NCBI GenBank assembly: GCA_964420285.1
Contig: CAYQTE010000010.1
Coordinates: 36,956 to 100,955 of the forward strand
Reading direction: 5' to 3'
Origin: CAYQTE01 sp964420285
GTDB taxonomy: Bacteria > Planctomycetota > Phycisphaerae > Tepidisphaerales > Tepidisphaeraceae
DNA: 64,000 bases
In this document: piece by piece, positions 52,108-60,374 of the stretch
Position numbering within the stretch: the stretch's first letter is position 1
Layout: each line of letters starts with the position of its first letter
Program-made: the position numbers and the translations under genes
The notes under the pieces: generated by a model
What the model was told of the DNA's origin: nothing
The model's database searches: none
What the model saw: only the letters and a program-made list of their open reading frames with translations

Positions 52108-54054
52108 ATGCCCGATGCGTCCAACCCAACCCCTCCCCTCCCACGCTCCGACGCGCCCTTCCGCCGGCTGCTGAAAATGCTCCGCCCCTACCGGCTCTGG
52201 ATCGGCCTGGCCATCGTCCTGCTGTTCCTCTCCATCCCCTGCGAATTGTTCCCCGCCTTCATCTGGCAATATGTCACCGACGATCTGATCCTCAAGAACA
52301 TCAGCCAGCCCAGCGGACTGGCGTGGATCGTCTCCTTCCGCGGCCGGCTGGGTGGGTCGATGACCCTTCTGTTCAGCGCCCTGGGCTGGCTGGTGGCGAT
52401 TTATTGCGCCGGCGAAATCATCGGCACGTGCAGCACCATCGTCCTGCAATGGGCCACGCAGAAGTTCATCTACATCCTGCGCAATACCGTCTACAACAAA
52501 CTCCAGTCGCAGAGCCTGGGCTATCTGCAACGCCAGCGCACCGGCGATCTCATGAGCCGGGTCATGGGCGATGTCGATGAACTGCAGAGCTTCATCGTCA
52601 ACTCGATCGACACCATCATCGGCGACGGCGCCCTGTGGCTGGTCACTGTCGGCGTCGTCATGTGGAAAAGCTGGCGCGTCGCCAGCCTCTCCCTGGCGCC
52701 GCTGATCATCGTCTTTGTCATGCTCCGCATCTTCAACCGCAAGATCATGCCCCTCTATGCCGCCGCCCGGGCCGCCAACGGCGAGGTCAGCACCCGCTTG
52801 CAGGAAAATCTCTCCGGCATCGTCGTCATCAAGATCTTCGGCCGTGAGAAAAACGAAGCCGCCCGCTTCGACGCCGCCACGCTGGATTACTACAACAACC
52901 AGGTCCGCGCCATCAGAGCCCGCAACATCTTCTTCCCGCTCTCACGCGCCGTCGGATTCTTCAGCAACGTCTTCATGATCGGCTACGGCGGCTACCTGAT
53001 CCTCCGCTATCCGCACGGCAGCTTCACCGTCGGCACGCTGGTCCTGTTCCGGGCCTATTGGTATCGCCTCTTCGGCCCGGTCCAAACCCTTGCCCGCGTC
53101 AACGACTGGGTGCAGAAGGCCAAGGCCGCCGCCAAACGCATCTTCGATGTCCTGGACGCTCCCGATGAACTCCCTGATGCCCCCGATGCTGTCGCCGCAA
53201 CCAACATCGCCGGCCGCATCGAGCTGCGCGATGTCACGTTCCAATACCCGATCGAAATCCCCGGCCGGCCCCAGCCCGCCGTCCTGCACGATGTCAATAT
53301 CCACATCGAGCCCGGGCAGACCATCGCCCTGTGCGGTCCCAGCGGCGCCGGCAAGAGCACCATCCTCAACCTCATCCTCCGCTTCTACGATCCCGCGTCC
53401 GGGCAAGTGCTTCTGGACGGACGCGATCTCCGATCACTCCGCCGTGATAGCTTCCGCAGCCATCTCGCCCTGGTTCAGCAGGAAACGTTTCTCTTCAACG
53501 ACAGCGTCCTGGACAACATCCGCTACGGCCATCAGAACGCGACGCAGGATCAGGTCATCGCCGCCGCCAAGGCCGCCAACGCCCACAATTTCATCACGCG
53601 GCTCCCGTCCGGCTACAGCACCAAGGTCGGCGAGCGCGGCGTGCGACTCAGCGGCGGCCAGAAGCAACGCCTCAGCATCGCCCGCGCCTTCCTGGCCAAT
53701 CCCACCATCCTCCTGCTCGACGAACCCACCAGCAGCGTCGAACCCGATTCCGAAGCCGCCATCATCGCCGCACTCCATCGCCTGATGACCGGCCGAACCA
53801 CCATCCTCACCAGCCATCGACCCAGCCTCATCCAGCAGGCCGATTACGCCTATGTCATTGAGGACGGCCGCATCACCCAGCAAGGCCCGCCGACAACTCT
53901 TGCCCTGGAAGGCGGCTGGTTCGCCAATTTCCTGCGCTCGGCCGACGATGAACCCCAATCCCCGCGAACCGCGTCACCCGCCGGCTCAACTTCCGACGCC
54001 CCCAGCGCGGATTCCTCCCCCGGCGACTCTTCCATCAATCGGTCGATCGTATAA
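52108..54054 (+). CDS. ABC exporter, MsbA-like (fused membrane and ATPase domains)
   Basis: 648 residues from the ATG at 52108. Six membrane segments occupy residues 25-330. The ATPase has Walker A GPSGAGKST, Q-loop LVQQETFLFNDSV, signature LSGGQKQRLSIARAF, Walker B ILLLDEPTSS and H-loop TSHRPSL. The residue after Walker B is Glu, so it should be active. The D-loop reads SVEPDSE. It belongs to the lipid/drug exporters that include MsbA, which flips lipid A. With waaA and Lpt-type genes nearby a lipid substrate is plausible but unproved. A Ser/Pro-rich tail follows the ATPase. Confidence 0.88.
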   Translation: MPDASNPTPPLPRSDAPFRRLLKMLRPYRLWIGLAIVLLFLSIPCELFPAFIWQYVTDDLILKNISQPSGLAWIVSFRGRLGGSMTLLFSALGWLVAIYCAGEIIGTCSTIVLQWATQKFIYILRNTVYNKLQSQSLGYLQRQRTGDLMSRVMGDVDELQSFIVNSIDTIIGDGALWLVTVGVVMWKSWRVASLSLAPLIIVFVMLRIFNRKIMPLYAAARAANGEVSTRLQENLSGIVVIKIFGREKNEAARFDAATLDYYNNQVRAIRARNIFFPLSRAVGFFSNVFMIGYGGYLILRYPHGSFTVGTLVLFRAYWYRLFGPVQTLARVNDWVQKAKAAAKRIFDVLDAPDELPDAPDAVAATNIAGRIELRDVTFQYPIEIPGRPQPAVLHDVNIHIEPGQTIALCGPSGAGKSTILNLILRFYDPASGQVLLDGRDLRSLRRDSFRSHLALVQQETFLFNDSVLDNIRYGHQNATQDQVIAAAKAANAHNFITRLPSGYSTKVGERGVRLSGGQKQRLSIARAFLANPTILLLDEPTSSVEPDSEAAIIAALHRLMTGRTTILTSHRPSLIQQADYAYVIEDGRITQQGPPTTLALEGGWFANFLRSADDEPQSPRTASPAGSTSDAPSADSSPGDSSINRSIV

Positions 54055-54102
54055 ACAGCGCCCGGTTTGTGACCGAGGCTTCGTCTCAAAGGCGGATACC
54101 TT

Positions 54103-54131
54103 GAAAATCCGCCACCGGATGGTGGATTTTC
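54103..54131 (+). terminator. Hairpin terminator after the ABC exporter
   Basis: GAAAATCCGCCA pairs with TGGTGGATTTTC with one G-T wobble around CCGGA. AT-rich sequence (TATATAATATATATT) follows within ten bases. Confidence 0.6.
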
Positions 54132-54195
54132 ATGGTATATAATATATATTAAAGATCGTCGGCTCGATTGCATTGCGAGATTCGGCGCCGCCGCC

Positions 54196-54222
54196 CATGT
54201 AGGGTCCGCACCGCGGACCACA
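54196..54222. other. Small perfect hairpin GGTCCGC-ACC-GCGGACC
   Basis: A 7-base perfect stem inside the gap between the ABC exporter and the toxin gene, embedded in TGTAGGGTCC...CACAATTTTC. It resembles small dispersed palindromes. The rest of 54133-54287 shows nothing recognisable. Confidence 0.4.
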
Positions 54223-54287
54223 ATTTTCAAAGGACGCACCCGAAGCCGGCGGATGAACCGCCGAGTGAGATCATGTTGCGACCGTCC

Positions 54288-54315
54288 TTGACTGTCCTAC
54301 AATGGAGGATACCAT
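54288..54315 (+). promoter_or_regulatory. Possible promoter of the RelE/XRE toxin-antitoxin pair
   Basis: TTGACT and TACCAT with a 16-base spacer, about 20 bases before the toxin start. Confidence 0.4.
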
Positions 54316-54336
54316 ATCGCGAATGTGGAGGGCCCG

Positions 54337-54747
54337 TTGGCCAGAAAGCATTCGACGGAAACGCTGAAGGTCCGTCTGTTCGGCGCCAGCCCGGAGGACT
54401 GGGCGAGATTTATTGAATTGCCGTATTTTACGGCGAAATGGAAGCATCTTGGCCTCGACGATGATGATCTGCGGGCGCTGGAAATCGGCCTGGTGCTTCA
54501 GCCGAAGCAAGCCCCGGTTGTTCCAGGCACCGGCGGCCTAAGAAAATTGCGGTTTCGTCGCGCCGCCGGCAATCGAGGAAAGAGCGGGTCGTTTCGCGTC
54601 GGATACGTGTATTTCGAGGCTTTTGGAGTCATCGGTCTGCTGGCGATCTACTCGAAGGCGGAACAAGCGGACATTCCGCCAGGCCAGAGAACTCAGATCA
54701 AGAAGGCCATTGAGTACCTGTACCATTGGGTGTCCTGCGGCGGATGA
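54337..54747 (+). CDS. RelE/HigB-family toxin
   Basis: 136 residues from a TTG at 54337 preceded by GGAGGG at good spacing; a GTG at 54325 is possible. Features of the RelE superfamily are YFTAKWKHLGLDDDDLRALE, VVPGTGGLRKLRFRRA, RKSGSFRVGYVYF-type strands (here GKSGSFRVGYVYFEAFGVIG) and LLAIYSKAEQADIPPGQ. The antitoxin with an XRE domain follows 48 bases later, so the order is toxin first, as in higBA-2-type modules. Confidence 0.8.
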   Translation: MARKHSTETLKVRLFGASPEDWARFIELPYFTAKWKHLGLDDDDLRALEIGLVLQPKQAPVVPGTGGLRKLRFRRAAGNRGKSGSFRVGYVYFEAFGVIGLLAIYSKAEQADIPPGQRTQIKKAIEYLYHWVSCGG

Positions 54748-54795
54748 AAGTCGTTGCCGCCAGACGAATGCGATCCAAAAGCAAGAGGTGCAAAA

Positions 54796-55182
54796 ATGAG
54801 CGTTGCCCGGAACATCAAGACGGAGACCACGTTCGCAGACGAGGTGCTGCACGGGCTTAGGGATTTTCGGGAATCCGTCGAGCGCGGCGAAGCCATCACG
54901 ATGCGAACAATTAAGCTGGATTTGCAGCCGCGGCAGTTTTCGCCGGCAAACATAAGAGCGCTGAGGCGCAAACTCGGCGTGAGCCAGGCCGTGTTCGCCC
55001 ACTTGCTCGCCGTCTCTGTTGAATTGGTGCAGCACTGGGAGCAGGGACTCCGCAAACCTAAGGGAATTGCTTGCAGACTTCTCGAGGATATCCAAGGCGA
55101 GCCGGCCCGCTGGTTGGCGAGGCTGGCCAAGTCGGACAAAGCCTCTCACAGCAAGCCGAAGCGAAAAATCGGCGCCCGCTAG
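54796..55182 (+). CDS. XRE-family antitoxin (HigA2/MqsA-like)
   Basis: 128 residues, ATG at 54796 with AGAGGTG upstream. The HTH is ALRRKLGVSQAVFAHLLAVS followed by VELVQHWEQGLRKPKG, typical of antitoxins paired with RelE-like toxins. The N-terminus (FADEVLHGLRDFRESVERGE) is the toxin-binding part. The basic C-terminal tail (SKPKRKIGAR) is unusual. It probably represses its own operon. Confidence 0.82.
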   Translation: MSVARNIKTETTFADEVLHGLRDFRESVERGEAITMRTIKLDLQPRQFSPANIRALRRKLGVSQAVFAHLLAVSVELVQHWEQGLRKPKGIACRLLEDIQGEPARWLARLAKSDKASHSKPKRKIGAR

Positions 55183-55203
55183 AGTTCATTCACGGCCGAC
55201 GTG

Positions 55204-55710
55204 TCAATCCAGCCGCTCGTTCATGATCCGCTGGGTCTGATCGGCGCGGAATTTGCGGATCTTCTCGCGCAGGTCCGGCCGGGAATTGGCCAGGATCGCG
55301 ACCGCGAAGAGCGCCGCATTCACCGCGCCGGAGCGGCCGATGGCGAGCGTGCCGACAGGAATGCCGGCCGGCATTTGCACGATCGACAGCAGTGAGTCCA
55401 TGCCGCTTAGCGCCTGCGATTGCATCGGCACGCCCAGCACGGGGAGGATCGTCTGCGCGGCCACCACGCCGGCGAGATGGGCCGCCCCGCCGGCGGCGGC
55501 GATGATGACTTCCAGGCCTCGCGATTCGGCTTCCGCGGCGAATTGGGTGGCCAATTCGGGCGTCCGGTGCGCGGAGACGATCCGCGTCTCAAACGGCACG
55601 CCGAACTGACCGAGCGTTTCCGCACAGTGACGCATTGTTTCGTAATCGGACTTGCTGCCCATGATGACGGCAACCAGCGGTCCGGACGACTGGGGGGTTT
55701 TTCTGGCCAT
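55204..55710 (-). CDS. purE: N5-carboxyaminoimidazole ribonucleotide mutase
   Basis: 168 residues from the ATG at 55710; an in-frame ATG at 55725 is possible. Class I PurE motifs are VAVIMGSKSDYETM, RIVSAHRTPELA, IIAAAGGAAHLAGVVAA, LPVLGVPMQSQAL and QMPAGIPVGTLAIG. It converts N5-CAIR to CAIR in purine synthesis. purK is not adjacent. It is divergent from the UvrC-like gene with under 30 bases between them. Confidence 0.95.
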   Translation of the reverse strand: MARKTPQSSGPLVAVIMGSKSDYETMRHCAETLGQFGVPFETRIVSAHRTPELATQFAAEAESRGLEVIIAAAGGAAHLAGVVAAQTILPVLGVPMQSQALSGMDSLLSIVQMPAGIPVGTLAIGRSGAVNAALFAVAILANSRPDLREKIRKFRADQTQRIMNERLD

Positions 55711-55739
55711 AATGGTGATGAGCATCGTACCATAAGATC

Positions 55740-57065
55740 GTGATCCCGGAAATCGACCGTCTTTCGCTGGACCAGCTTCTGCCCGGCCAACTTGCGTACG
55801 TGCCGGGCATGGATCTGGAAACTCTCGCCAAGGCCGCCCCGGCGCGATGGGTGGTCTATCTGATGTCGGATGAATCCGACCGGCCGGTGCAGCTTCTGTG
55901 CGTCAAGAATCTCCGCCAAAGCCTGCGGCGCCGGCTGGGCGGTGAAGAGACGCTCGTGCCGGGGGCAAGCAAACGCGTGGACTATCGGCAACTGGTTCGG
56001 CGGATTTCGTTCGTCGGCGTTGATAGTCCGCTGGAAGCCGATTGGGTCTATTACGAAGCGGCCCGGCGGGTGTTTCCCGACACGTATCAGGCGATGGTGG
56101 GATTCCGCCCGGCGTGGTTTGTCCATGTCGATCCGGATGCGCGGTTCCCCCGCTACACCAAAACGACGGAATTGGCCGGCCGCAAGGGAGAACTCATCGG
56201 TCCGCTTGAGGACAAGCACGCCGCGGCGCGCCTGATCGAGCTGGTCGAGGACGCTTTCGATCTGTGCCGGTATTACAACGTGCTGATCCAGTCGCCGCGC
56301 GGATCGGCCTGCGCGTACAAGGAAATGGGCAAGTGCCCCGCTCCGTGCGATGGGTCGATCTCGATGGACCAGTACCGCTGGATGGTGCGCTGGAGCGCCG
56401 CCACGATCGTCAACCCCGAACCCTTCGTCCGCGAGCAGGCCCTCCGCATGGAACAGGCCGCGGCCGAGCTGCGCTTCGAGACGGCCGGGAAGATCAAGGC
56501 CTTCGTGACGCAATTGTCCGAACTCGGCCAGCGCGGCCTGCGTGCGGCGAGGCGGCTGGAAGATTTCCGCTACGTCTCGATCCAGCCGGGTGGACGATCC
56601 AAATGCGCCAAAGTCTTCCTGATCTGGCCGGGGGGAATTGAGATCATCGCATGCGTACGCGGCCTCGCTCTTTCCCCCTCCCCTTGTACTCAGGGGGAGG
56701 GCCGGGGTGGTGGTTCTGCGTTGGCGAGCCCATCATCCGAACCGACGGGCCCGACCCCCACCCTAACCCTCCCCCTGAGTACAGGGAGAGGGGATAGAAA
56801 TGGAATTGCGGAGCTGCTCCGCCTCGTTACCGAGCGGATGGAATCGCACAAAGGAGAATCGCTCGATGCCATCGGTGTCGAGCGTATCGGGATCGTGTCG
56901 CAACATCTCTTTACATCAAAGGGGTCGGGAGTCTTTGTTGGGATGGACAGGGTCGATGAGGCGACGTTATCGAAGGCGATCGACCAGGTGATCCGCCGGA
57001 AAGAGCCGGCGGAATCGGAAACGCAGGACGAGGGGGTTATGCGCGAGTTGGCGTCGATGGAGTAA
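55740..57065 (+). CDS. UvrC/Cho-like protein with degenerate GIY-YIG domain and an in-frame REPIN
   Basis: 441 residues from a GTG at 55740. The first 110 residues match the UvrC N-domain layout, but the GIY-YIG motif is degraded (RWVVYLMSDES ... VQLLCVKNLRQSLRRRL). Then comes the UvrC cysteine block ACAYKEMGKCPAPCDGSISM and a UVR-like helical pair (REQALRMEQAAAELRFETAG). The C-terminal RNase H-like nuclease and HhH domains of true UvrC (about 600 residues) are absent. Residues 310-353 (LSPSPCTQGEGRGGG and on) are the translation of a repeat element at 56668-56797, after which normal-looking protein resumes. Nuclease activity is doubtful. Confidence 0.75.
   Translation: MIPEIDRLSLDQLLPGQLAYVPGMDLETLAKAAPARWVVYLMSDESDRPVQLLCVKNLRQSLRRRLGGEETLVPGASKRVDYRQLVRRISFVGVDSPLEADWVYYEAARRVFPDTYQAMVGFRPAWFVHVDPDARFPRYTKTTELAGRKGELIGPLEDKHAAARLIELVEDAFDLCRYYNVLIQSPRGSACAYKEMGKCPAPCDGSISMDQYRWMVRWSAATIVNPEPFVREQALRMEQAAAELRFETAGKIKAFVTQLSELGQRGLRAARRLEDFRYVSIQPGGRSKCAKVFLIWPGGIEIIACVRGLALSPSPCTQGEGRGGGSALASPSSEPTGPTPTLTLPLSTGRGDRNGIAELLRLVTERMESHKGESLDAIGVERIGIVSQHLFTSKGSGVFVGMDRVDEATLSKAIDQVIRRKEPAESETQDEGVMRELASME
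56668..56797. repeat. REPIN-like inverted pair, copy 3, inside a coding region
   Basis: Two inverted units (CCCTCCCCTTGTACTCAGGG and CCCTCCCCCTGAGTACAGGG) each with a G-rich tail, separated by about 45 bases. Same family as 12665-12784 and 15287-15407. The reading frame of the UvrC-like gene passes through without a stop. Confidence 0.85.
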
Positions 57066-57114
57066 CACGGCGATTGGACTACTGTTCGGCACTGGGGCTG
57101 TTACAATTTGCGCG

Positions 57115-57423
57115 ATGATCCCGCTTGACTATGCCAGACCTGAGCCCATCGAGGTCTCGCGAACTCTCGGCCGCTTTGCCGCTGGCTGCCTGACCATCGC
57201 AATGGTGCAATCAGCCCTGCTGGCAACGAAGTTCTTTGATCAAGAGCGGATCGAGGGCGAACTCGTGGGATTTCTCACTTTTTCATTGCTTGCTGTCGCC
57301 TTGATCACGAGCACCGTCGCTGTGGCACGGCGTCGCACTCGCACGGTGCTGGCATGGGTTGTTGTGGCATTCACCTCGGCGATCTGGGCGATCCTTCTCA
57401 GGTTGGCGCTCTTCGGTACCTGA
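57115..57423 (+). CDS. Small membrane protein of unknown function
   Basis: 102 residues with three membrane segments (AAGCLTIAMVQSALLAT; LVGFLTFSLLAVALITSTVAV; VLAWVVVAFTSAIWAILLRLA). A cytoplasmic basic loop ARRRTRT lies between the second and third. No family recognised. No clear ribosome binding site. Confidence 0.5.
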   Translation: MIPLDYARPEPIEVSRTLGRFAAGCLTIAMVQSALLATKFFDQERIEGELVGFLTFSLLAVALITSTVAVARRRTRTVLAWVVVAFTSAIWAILLRLALFGT

Positions 57424-57543
57424 TACTCGAATCCCGCGATTTTCGCCTCCGGAACCCCGTGCCTTGGGGCCCCCGCAAAAAGTTCACGCAAAATCAGCCT
57501 GTTGCCGATAATGATGCCTGAGTCGAGGCCGCAGTGAGGTAGC

Positions 57544-57831
57544 ATGGCCGAGCAGGCGCATCATTGCCCGTTCCTGAATCGAGCTGATCCCAGATGCAGC
57601 AGACACTTCAGTCTGGATTCGCTGGATCACGCCTTCAAGTATTGCTTCGATCGCTACAAGACCTGCCCGGTCTACCTGGAATTGCTCGTCGAGCGGCGGC
57701 TGCGGCGGCAGATGGGGGCGGTCGTGCGGCCGGAGCGGTCCGATGACAATGCCGAGCCGGTCCAGATCACCATCGGCGGACGAGACAGCCACGCCATGTC
57801 TTCGGGGGTTGCTACTGCATCTGGCCGCTGA
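57544..57831 (+). CDS. Small Cys-rich protein overlapping xerD
   Basis: 95 residues, ATG at 57544 with GAGG upstream. Four or five cysteines are spaced HCPFLNRADPRCSRHFSLDS and AFKYCFDRYKTCPVYLELL, a pattern seen in short planctomycete proteins that may bind metal or an iron-sulfur cluster. The last 30 codons overlap the start of xerD in another frame, implying translational coupling. Function unknown, but the coupling suggests a link to the recombinase. Confidence 0.65.
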   Translation: MAEQAHHCPFLNRADPRCSRHFSLDSLDHAFKYCFDRYKTCPVYLELLVERRLRRQMGAVVRPERSDDNAEPVQITIGGRDSHAMSSGVATASGR

Positions 57832-58711
57832 ACGCGGTCTGGCGGGCAACACACTGGCGGCCTACCGGCGCGATCTGCGCGATGTGGAGAATCACCTGCA
57901 AAAACTCGGCCGGTCGCTCACCAGCGCACGGGCCGACGATCTGCGGAATTATCTTCAATCCCAAACCCGACGCGGCCGGGCCACCAGCACCGTGGCGCGA
58001 CGCCTGGCGGCGATTCGGGTTTTCCTGCGTTACATGGACGGCCCGGCCGCCGAATCGCCCGGCGGCGCGGGAACCACCTGGCAAGGCGACGATCCGCCCT
58101 CGCACATTTTGCAGCAGCTTGAGCGTCCCAAGCCGGAGCGCTCGCTGCCCAATGTATTGAGCCGCTCGCAAGTGGCGAGTTTGATGCCAGTGCGGGACGG
58201 GCCCGGACGCTTGAAGCTGCGCGATGCGGCCATCCTGGAATTGCTCTACGCCAGCGGCCTGCGGGCCAGCGAATTGTGCGACCTGTGCGTGCGCGATGTG
58301 AACCTGTCGGTCCGCTGCGTCCGCGTCCTGGGCAAAGGCGGCAAGGAACGCATCGTGCCGTTGGGCAAAATGGCCGCGGCCGCCATTGAGACGTACCTGA
58401 GCGACTGCCGGCCGCTATTGCTCAAGGCTCCCAGCGAGCGGATGTTTCTGTCGCGGACGGGCAAACCGATGGACCGCATCGCGCTGTGGATGATGGTGGA
58501 GAAGCGCGCCCGCCGGGCCGGTCTGCTGCGGCACATTTCCCCGCACACGCTGCGGCATTGTTTCGCCAGCCACCTATTGGGCGGCGGTGCGGACCTTCGC
58601 GTGGTGCAGGAACTCCTGGGCCACAGCGACATCAGCACGACGCAGATCTACACACACGTCGATTCGGCCCGGCTGCTGAGCGTCCATAAGAAATACCATC
58701 CGCGCGGGTAA
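57743..58711 (+). CDS. xerD: Tyrosine recombinase XerD-like
   Basis: 322 residues. The N-terminal SAM-like domain (LLLHLAAERGLAGNTLAAYR) is followed by the catalytic domain: Arg in YASGLRASELCDL, Lys in VLGKGGKERIVPLG, HTLRHCFASHLLGGGA, His in LLGHSDISTTQ and Tyr in IYTHVDSARL. The tail LLSVHKKYHPRG is the XerD C-terminal type. It overlaps the upstream Cys-rich gene by 89 bases. With the XerC-like protein at 38189 it should resolve chromosome dimers. Confidence 0.88.
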   Translation: MTMPSRSRSPSADETATPCLRGLLLHLAAERGLAGNTLAAYRRDLRDVENHLQKLGRSLTSARADDLRNYLQSQTRRGRATSTVARRLAAIRVFLRYMDGPAAESPGGAGTTWQGDDPPSHILQQLERPKPERSLPNVLSRSQVASLMPVRDGPGRLKLRDAAILELLYASGLRASELCDLCVRDVNLSVRCVRVLGKGGKERIVPLGKMAAAAIETYLSDCRPLLLKAPSERMFLSRTGKPMDRIALWMMVEKRARRAGLLRHISPHTLRHCFASHLLGGGADLRVVQELLGHSDISTTQIYTHVDSARLLSVHKKYHPRG

Positions 58712-58937
58712 AATCAGGCCCATCACGATCCCGGTAAACCGACCAATATCCCTATCTTGACATCGTAATCCGTAAGCTCTCAAGAGTTTTGCGAAATAAT
58801 GCTTGGCGCGTATTTTCGGCACGTTATCCTCACGGTATTGTATGGGATCGTGAATCAGTGGATTGATTGTGCCCGGACCAGTGCGGCATTCGCCGCAATT
58901 CGGAGCCGTGCATGAGGCCATATACGAGGAAGAAGCC

Positions 58938-59696
58938 ATGCGGGATCGTCACTTTCACGTATCGTTGCACACGCTGCGCAGCCTGGCCCTGGTCGTTTTG
59001 TGCTCGCTCATGAGCTTGGGCATCGCCAGAGTTGGCCGCGCCGCGCCCTCCAATCTGCTCCTGAACCCCGGCGCCGAGCTTGGCACCGGCAATGACGCCG
59101 GCAGCACGGTCACGGACTGGGTGGTCGGCGGCACGAGCAACCCCGGCCGGGATAACGGCGCTTTCGACGGCTTCACACCGCCGGAGGGAAGCTATTCGTT
59201 CTACGGCGGCACCGGCGCTCAGGGGTCGCTGAGCCAGTTGATCGACCTCACCGCCAACGGCATCAGCGCCAGCGCGACCGATGCCGGCAATACGACAGTT
59301 CAGTTCTCGTTCGAGGAACGCTCGCTCGATCAGGGCGGCCCCAACGACCGCGCCGAGGTCATCGCGACGTTCGAAAATGCAAGCATGGCGCCATTGACCG
59401 GCGGCTACGACAGCACACCGCTGGGCTATACGGCCGGCTGGACTCTGGTGACATCGCCCGTCCTGACGCTTCCCGTCGGAACGCGATACATCGACTACGA
59501 GATGAACTTCATCCGCAATAACGGATCGGACCTGGATTCGTTCATCGATGCCAACAGCACGGTCGTGAATTCTAACGGCGGCGCTGCCGCTCCGAGCACG
59601 GTTCCGCTGCCCTCGGCGGCGTGGATGGGCCTCCTCGGCCTGGCCGGGCTTGCCGCGATCCGGCAGCTTTGTCCGAAGCGAGTCGCCAAGGCCTGA
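58938..59696 (+). CDS. PEP-CTERM (VPLP-type) exported protein
   Basis: 252 residues from the ATG at 58938 (GAGGAAGAAG upstream). The signal peptide contains LRSLALVVLCSLMSLGIA. The mature part is a beta-rich jelly-roll-like domain starting LLLNPGAELGTGNDAGSTVT, as in many PEP-CTERM proteins. The end, VPLPSAAWMGLLGLAGLAAI followed by a basic KRVAKA, is the VPLPA/PEP-CTERM sorting signal: a short motif, a membrane helix and a basic tail. An exosortase must cut it, so the genome should encode EpsH/XrtA-type machinery. Ligand unknown. Confidence 0.82.
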   Translation: MRDRHFHVSLHTLRSLALVVLCSLMSLGIARVGRAAPSNLLLNPGAELGTGNDAGSTVTDWVVGGTSNPGRDNGAFDGFTPPEGSYSFYGGTGAQGSLSQLIDLTANGISASATDAGNTTVQFSFEERSLDQGGPNDRAEVIATFENASMAPLTGGYDSTPLGYTAGWTLVTSPVLTLPVGTRYIDYEMNFIRNNGSDLDSFIDANSTVVNSNGGAAAPSTVPLPSAAWMGLLGLAGLAAIRQLCPKRVAKA

Positions 59697-59708
59697 GCGG
59701 GGCGATCG

Positions 59709-60224
59709 TCAACCGGGTTGGCCGACATACTCCCGGATGAACTCCAGATACCCGCGCGAGCCGTCTTTGTGACGCATGACCGATCTCTCGATCTTCCGCA
59801 GCGCCTGGCGCACTTCCTGGCGCGAGTAATCGTTCAGGCTCAGGTTCAATCGCAGAACGGTTTGAATGCTCCGAGCCAGTTCATCGGAGCTCGGACGTTC
59901 CGGATTCGATGACAACTCCCGCAGCGCCAGCGCGACGGCCGCATCCGTCAGCGGTTCCTGCTTTTGGTCATAGCGTACAATTTCCTCCTCAATGCAGAGG
60001 AGCAGGGGCATGTATGCGCCGTCCATTTCGTCGACGCTTGGGCCATTAGCGCGGCCGTAGAGAGCCTCCAGCGGTTTGAGATGGTACGGCTCGGCCCGGT
60101 CGCGGTAGACGATCTCGATGGCGCCGTCGTGATCCGTGAATCGAATCGAGATGCCTGATTTCTTGTAATTCTCGATCAGGTTCCCGGCCAGTTCCTTCAT
60201 CCTGCCGGCCAATGCGTCATCCAT
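59709..60224 (-). CDS. Unknown conserved-looking protein
   Basis: 171 residues, ATG at 60224 with GGAGG upstream. The N-terminal half has beta character (SGISIRFTDHDGAIEIVYRD). The C-terminal half is helical with SLNDYSRQEVRQALRKIERS near the end. No family is recognised. It is soluble and cytoplasmic by composition. It is convergent with the PEP-CTERM gene with 12 bases between stops. Confidence 0.6.
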   Translation of the reverse strand: MDDALAGRMKELAGNLIENYKKSGISIRFTDHDGAIEIVYRDRAEPYHLKPLEALYGRANGPSVDEMDGAYMPLLLCIEEEIVRYDQKQEPLTDAAVALALRELSSNPERPSSDELARSIQTVLRLNLSLNDYSRQEVRQALRKIERSVMRHKDGSRGYLEFIREYVGQPG

Positions 60225-60334
60225 GTGCCACCTGCCTCCGTGCGTAAAACCCTAAGCATTACAGGTTGTTCCGCCATCTTATTGTTGAGGCGCCGGCAAA
60301 TATCAAGGGGTAACCGGGCTCGATGACATTTATT

Positions 60335-60364
60335 TTGATTTCTCTTCGCCGCCGAGGATAGACT
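60335..60364 (+). promoter_or_regulatory. Possible promoter of the esterase-isomerase pair
   Basis: TTGATT and TAGACT with an 18-base spacer, about 10 bases before the ATG at 60375. No good ribosome binding site follows, so a short-leader transcript is implied. Confidence 0.4.
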
Positions 60365-60374
60365 TTGCACCTCT

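Noticed and set aside
58795..58835. Sigma54-type promoter (TTGGCGC...TTCGGC) before the PEP-CTERM gene
   Set aside because: The GG and GC elements are not at the required 10-base distance.
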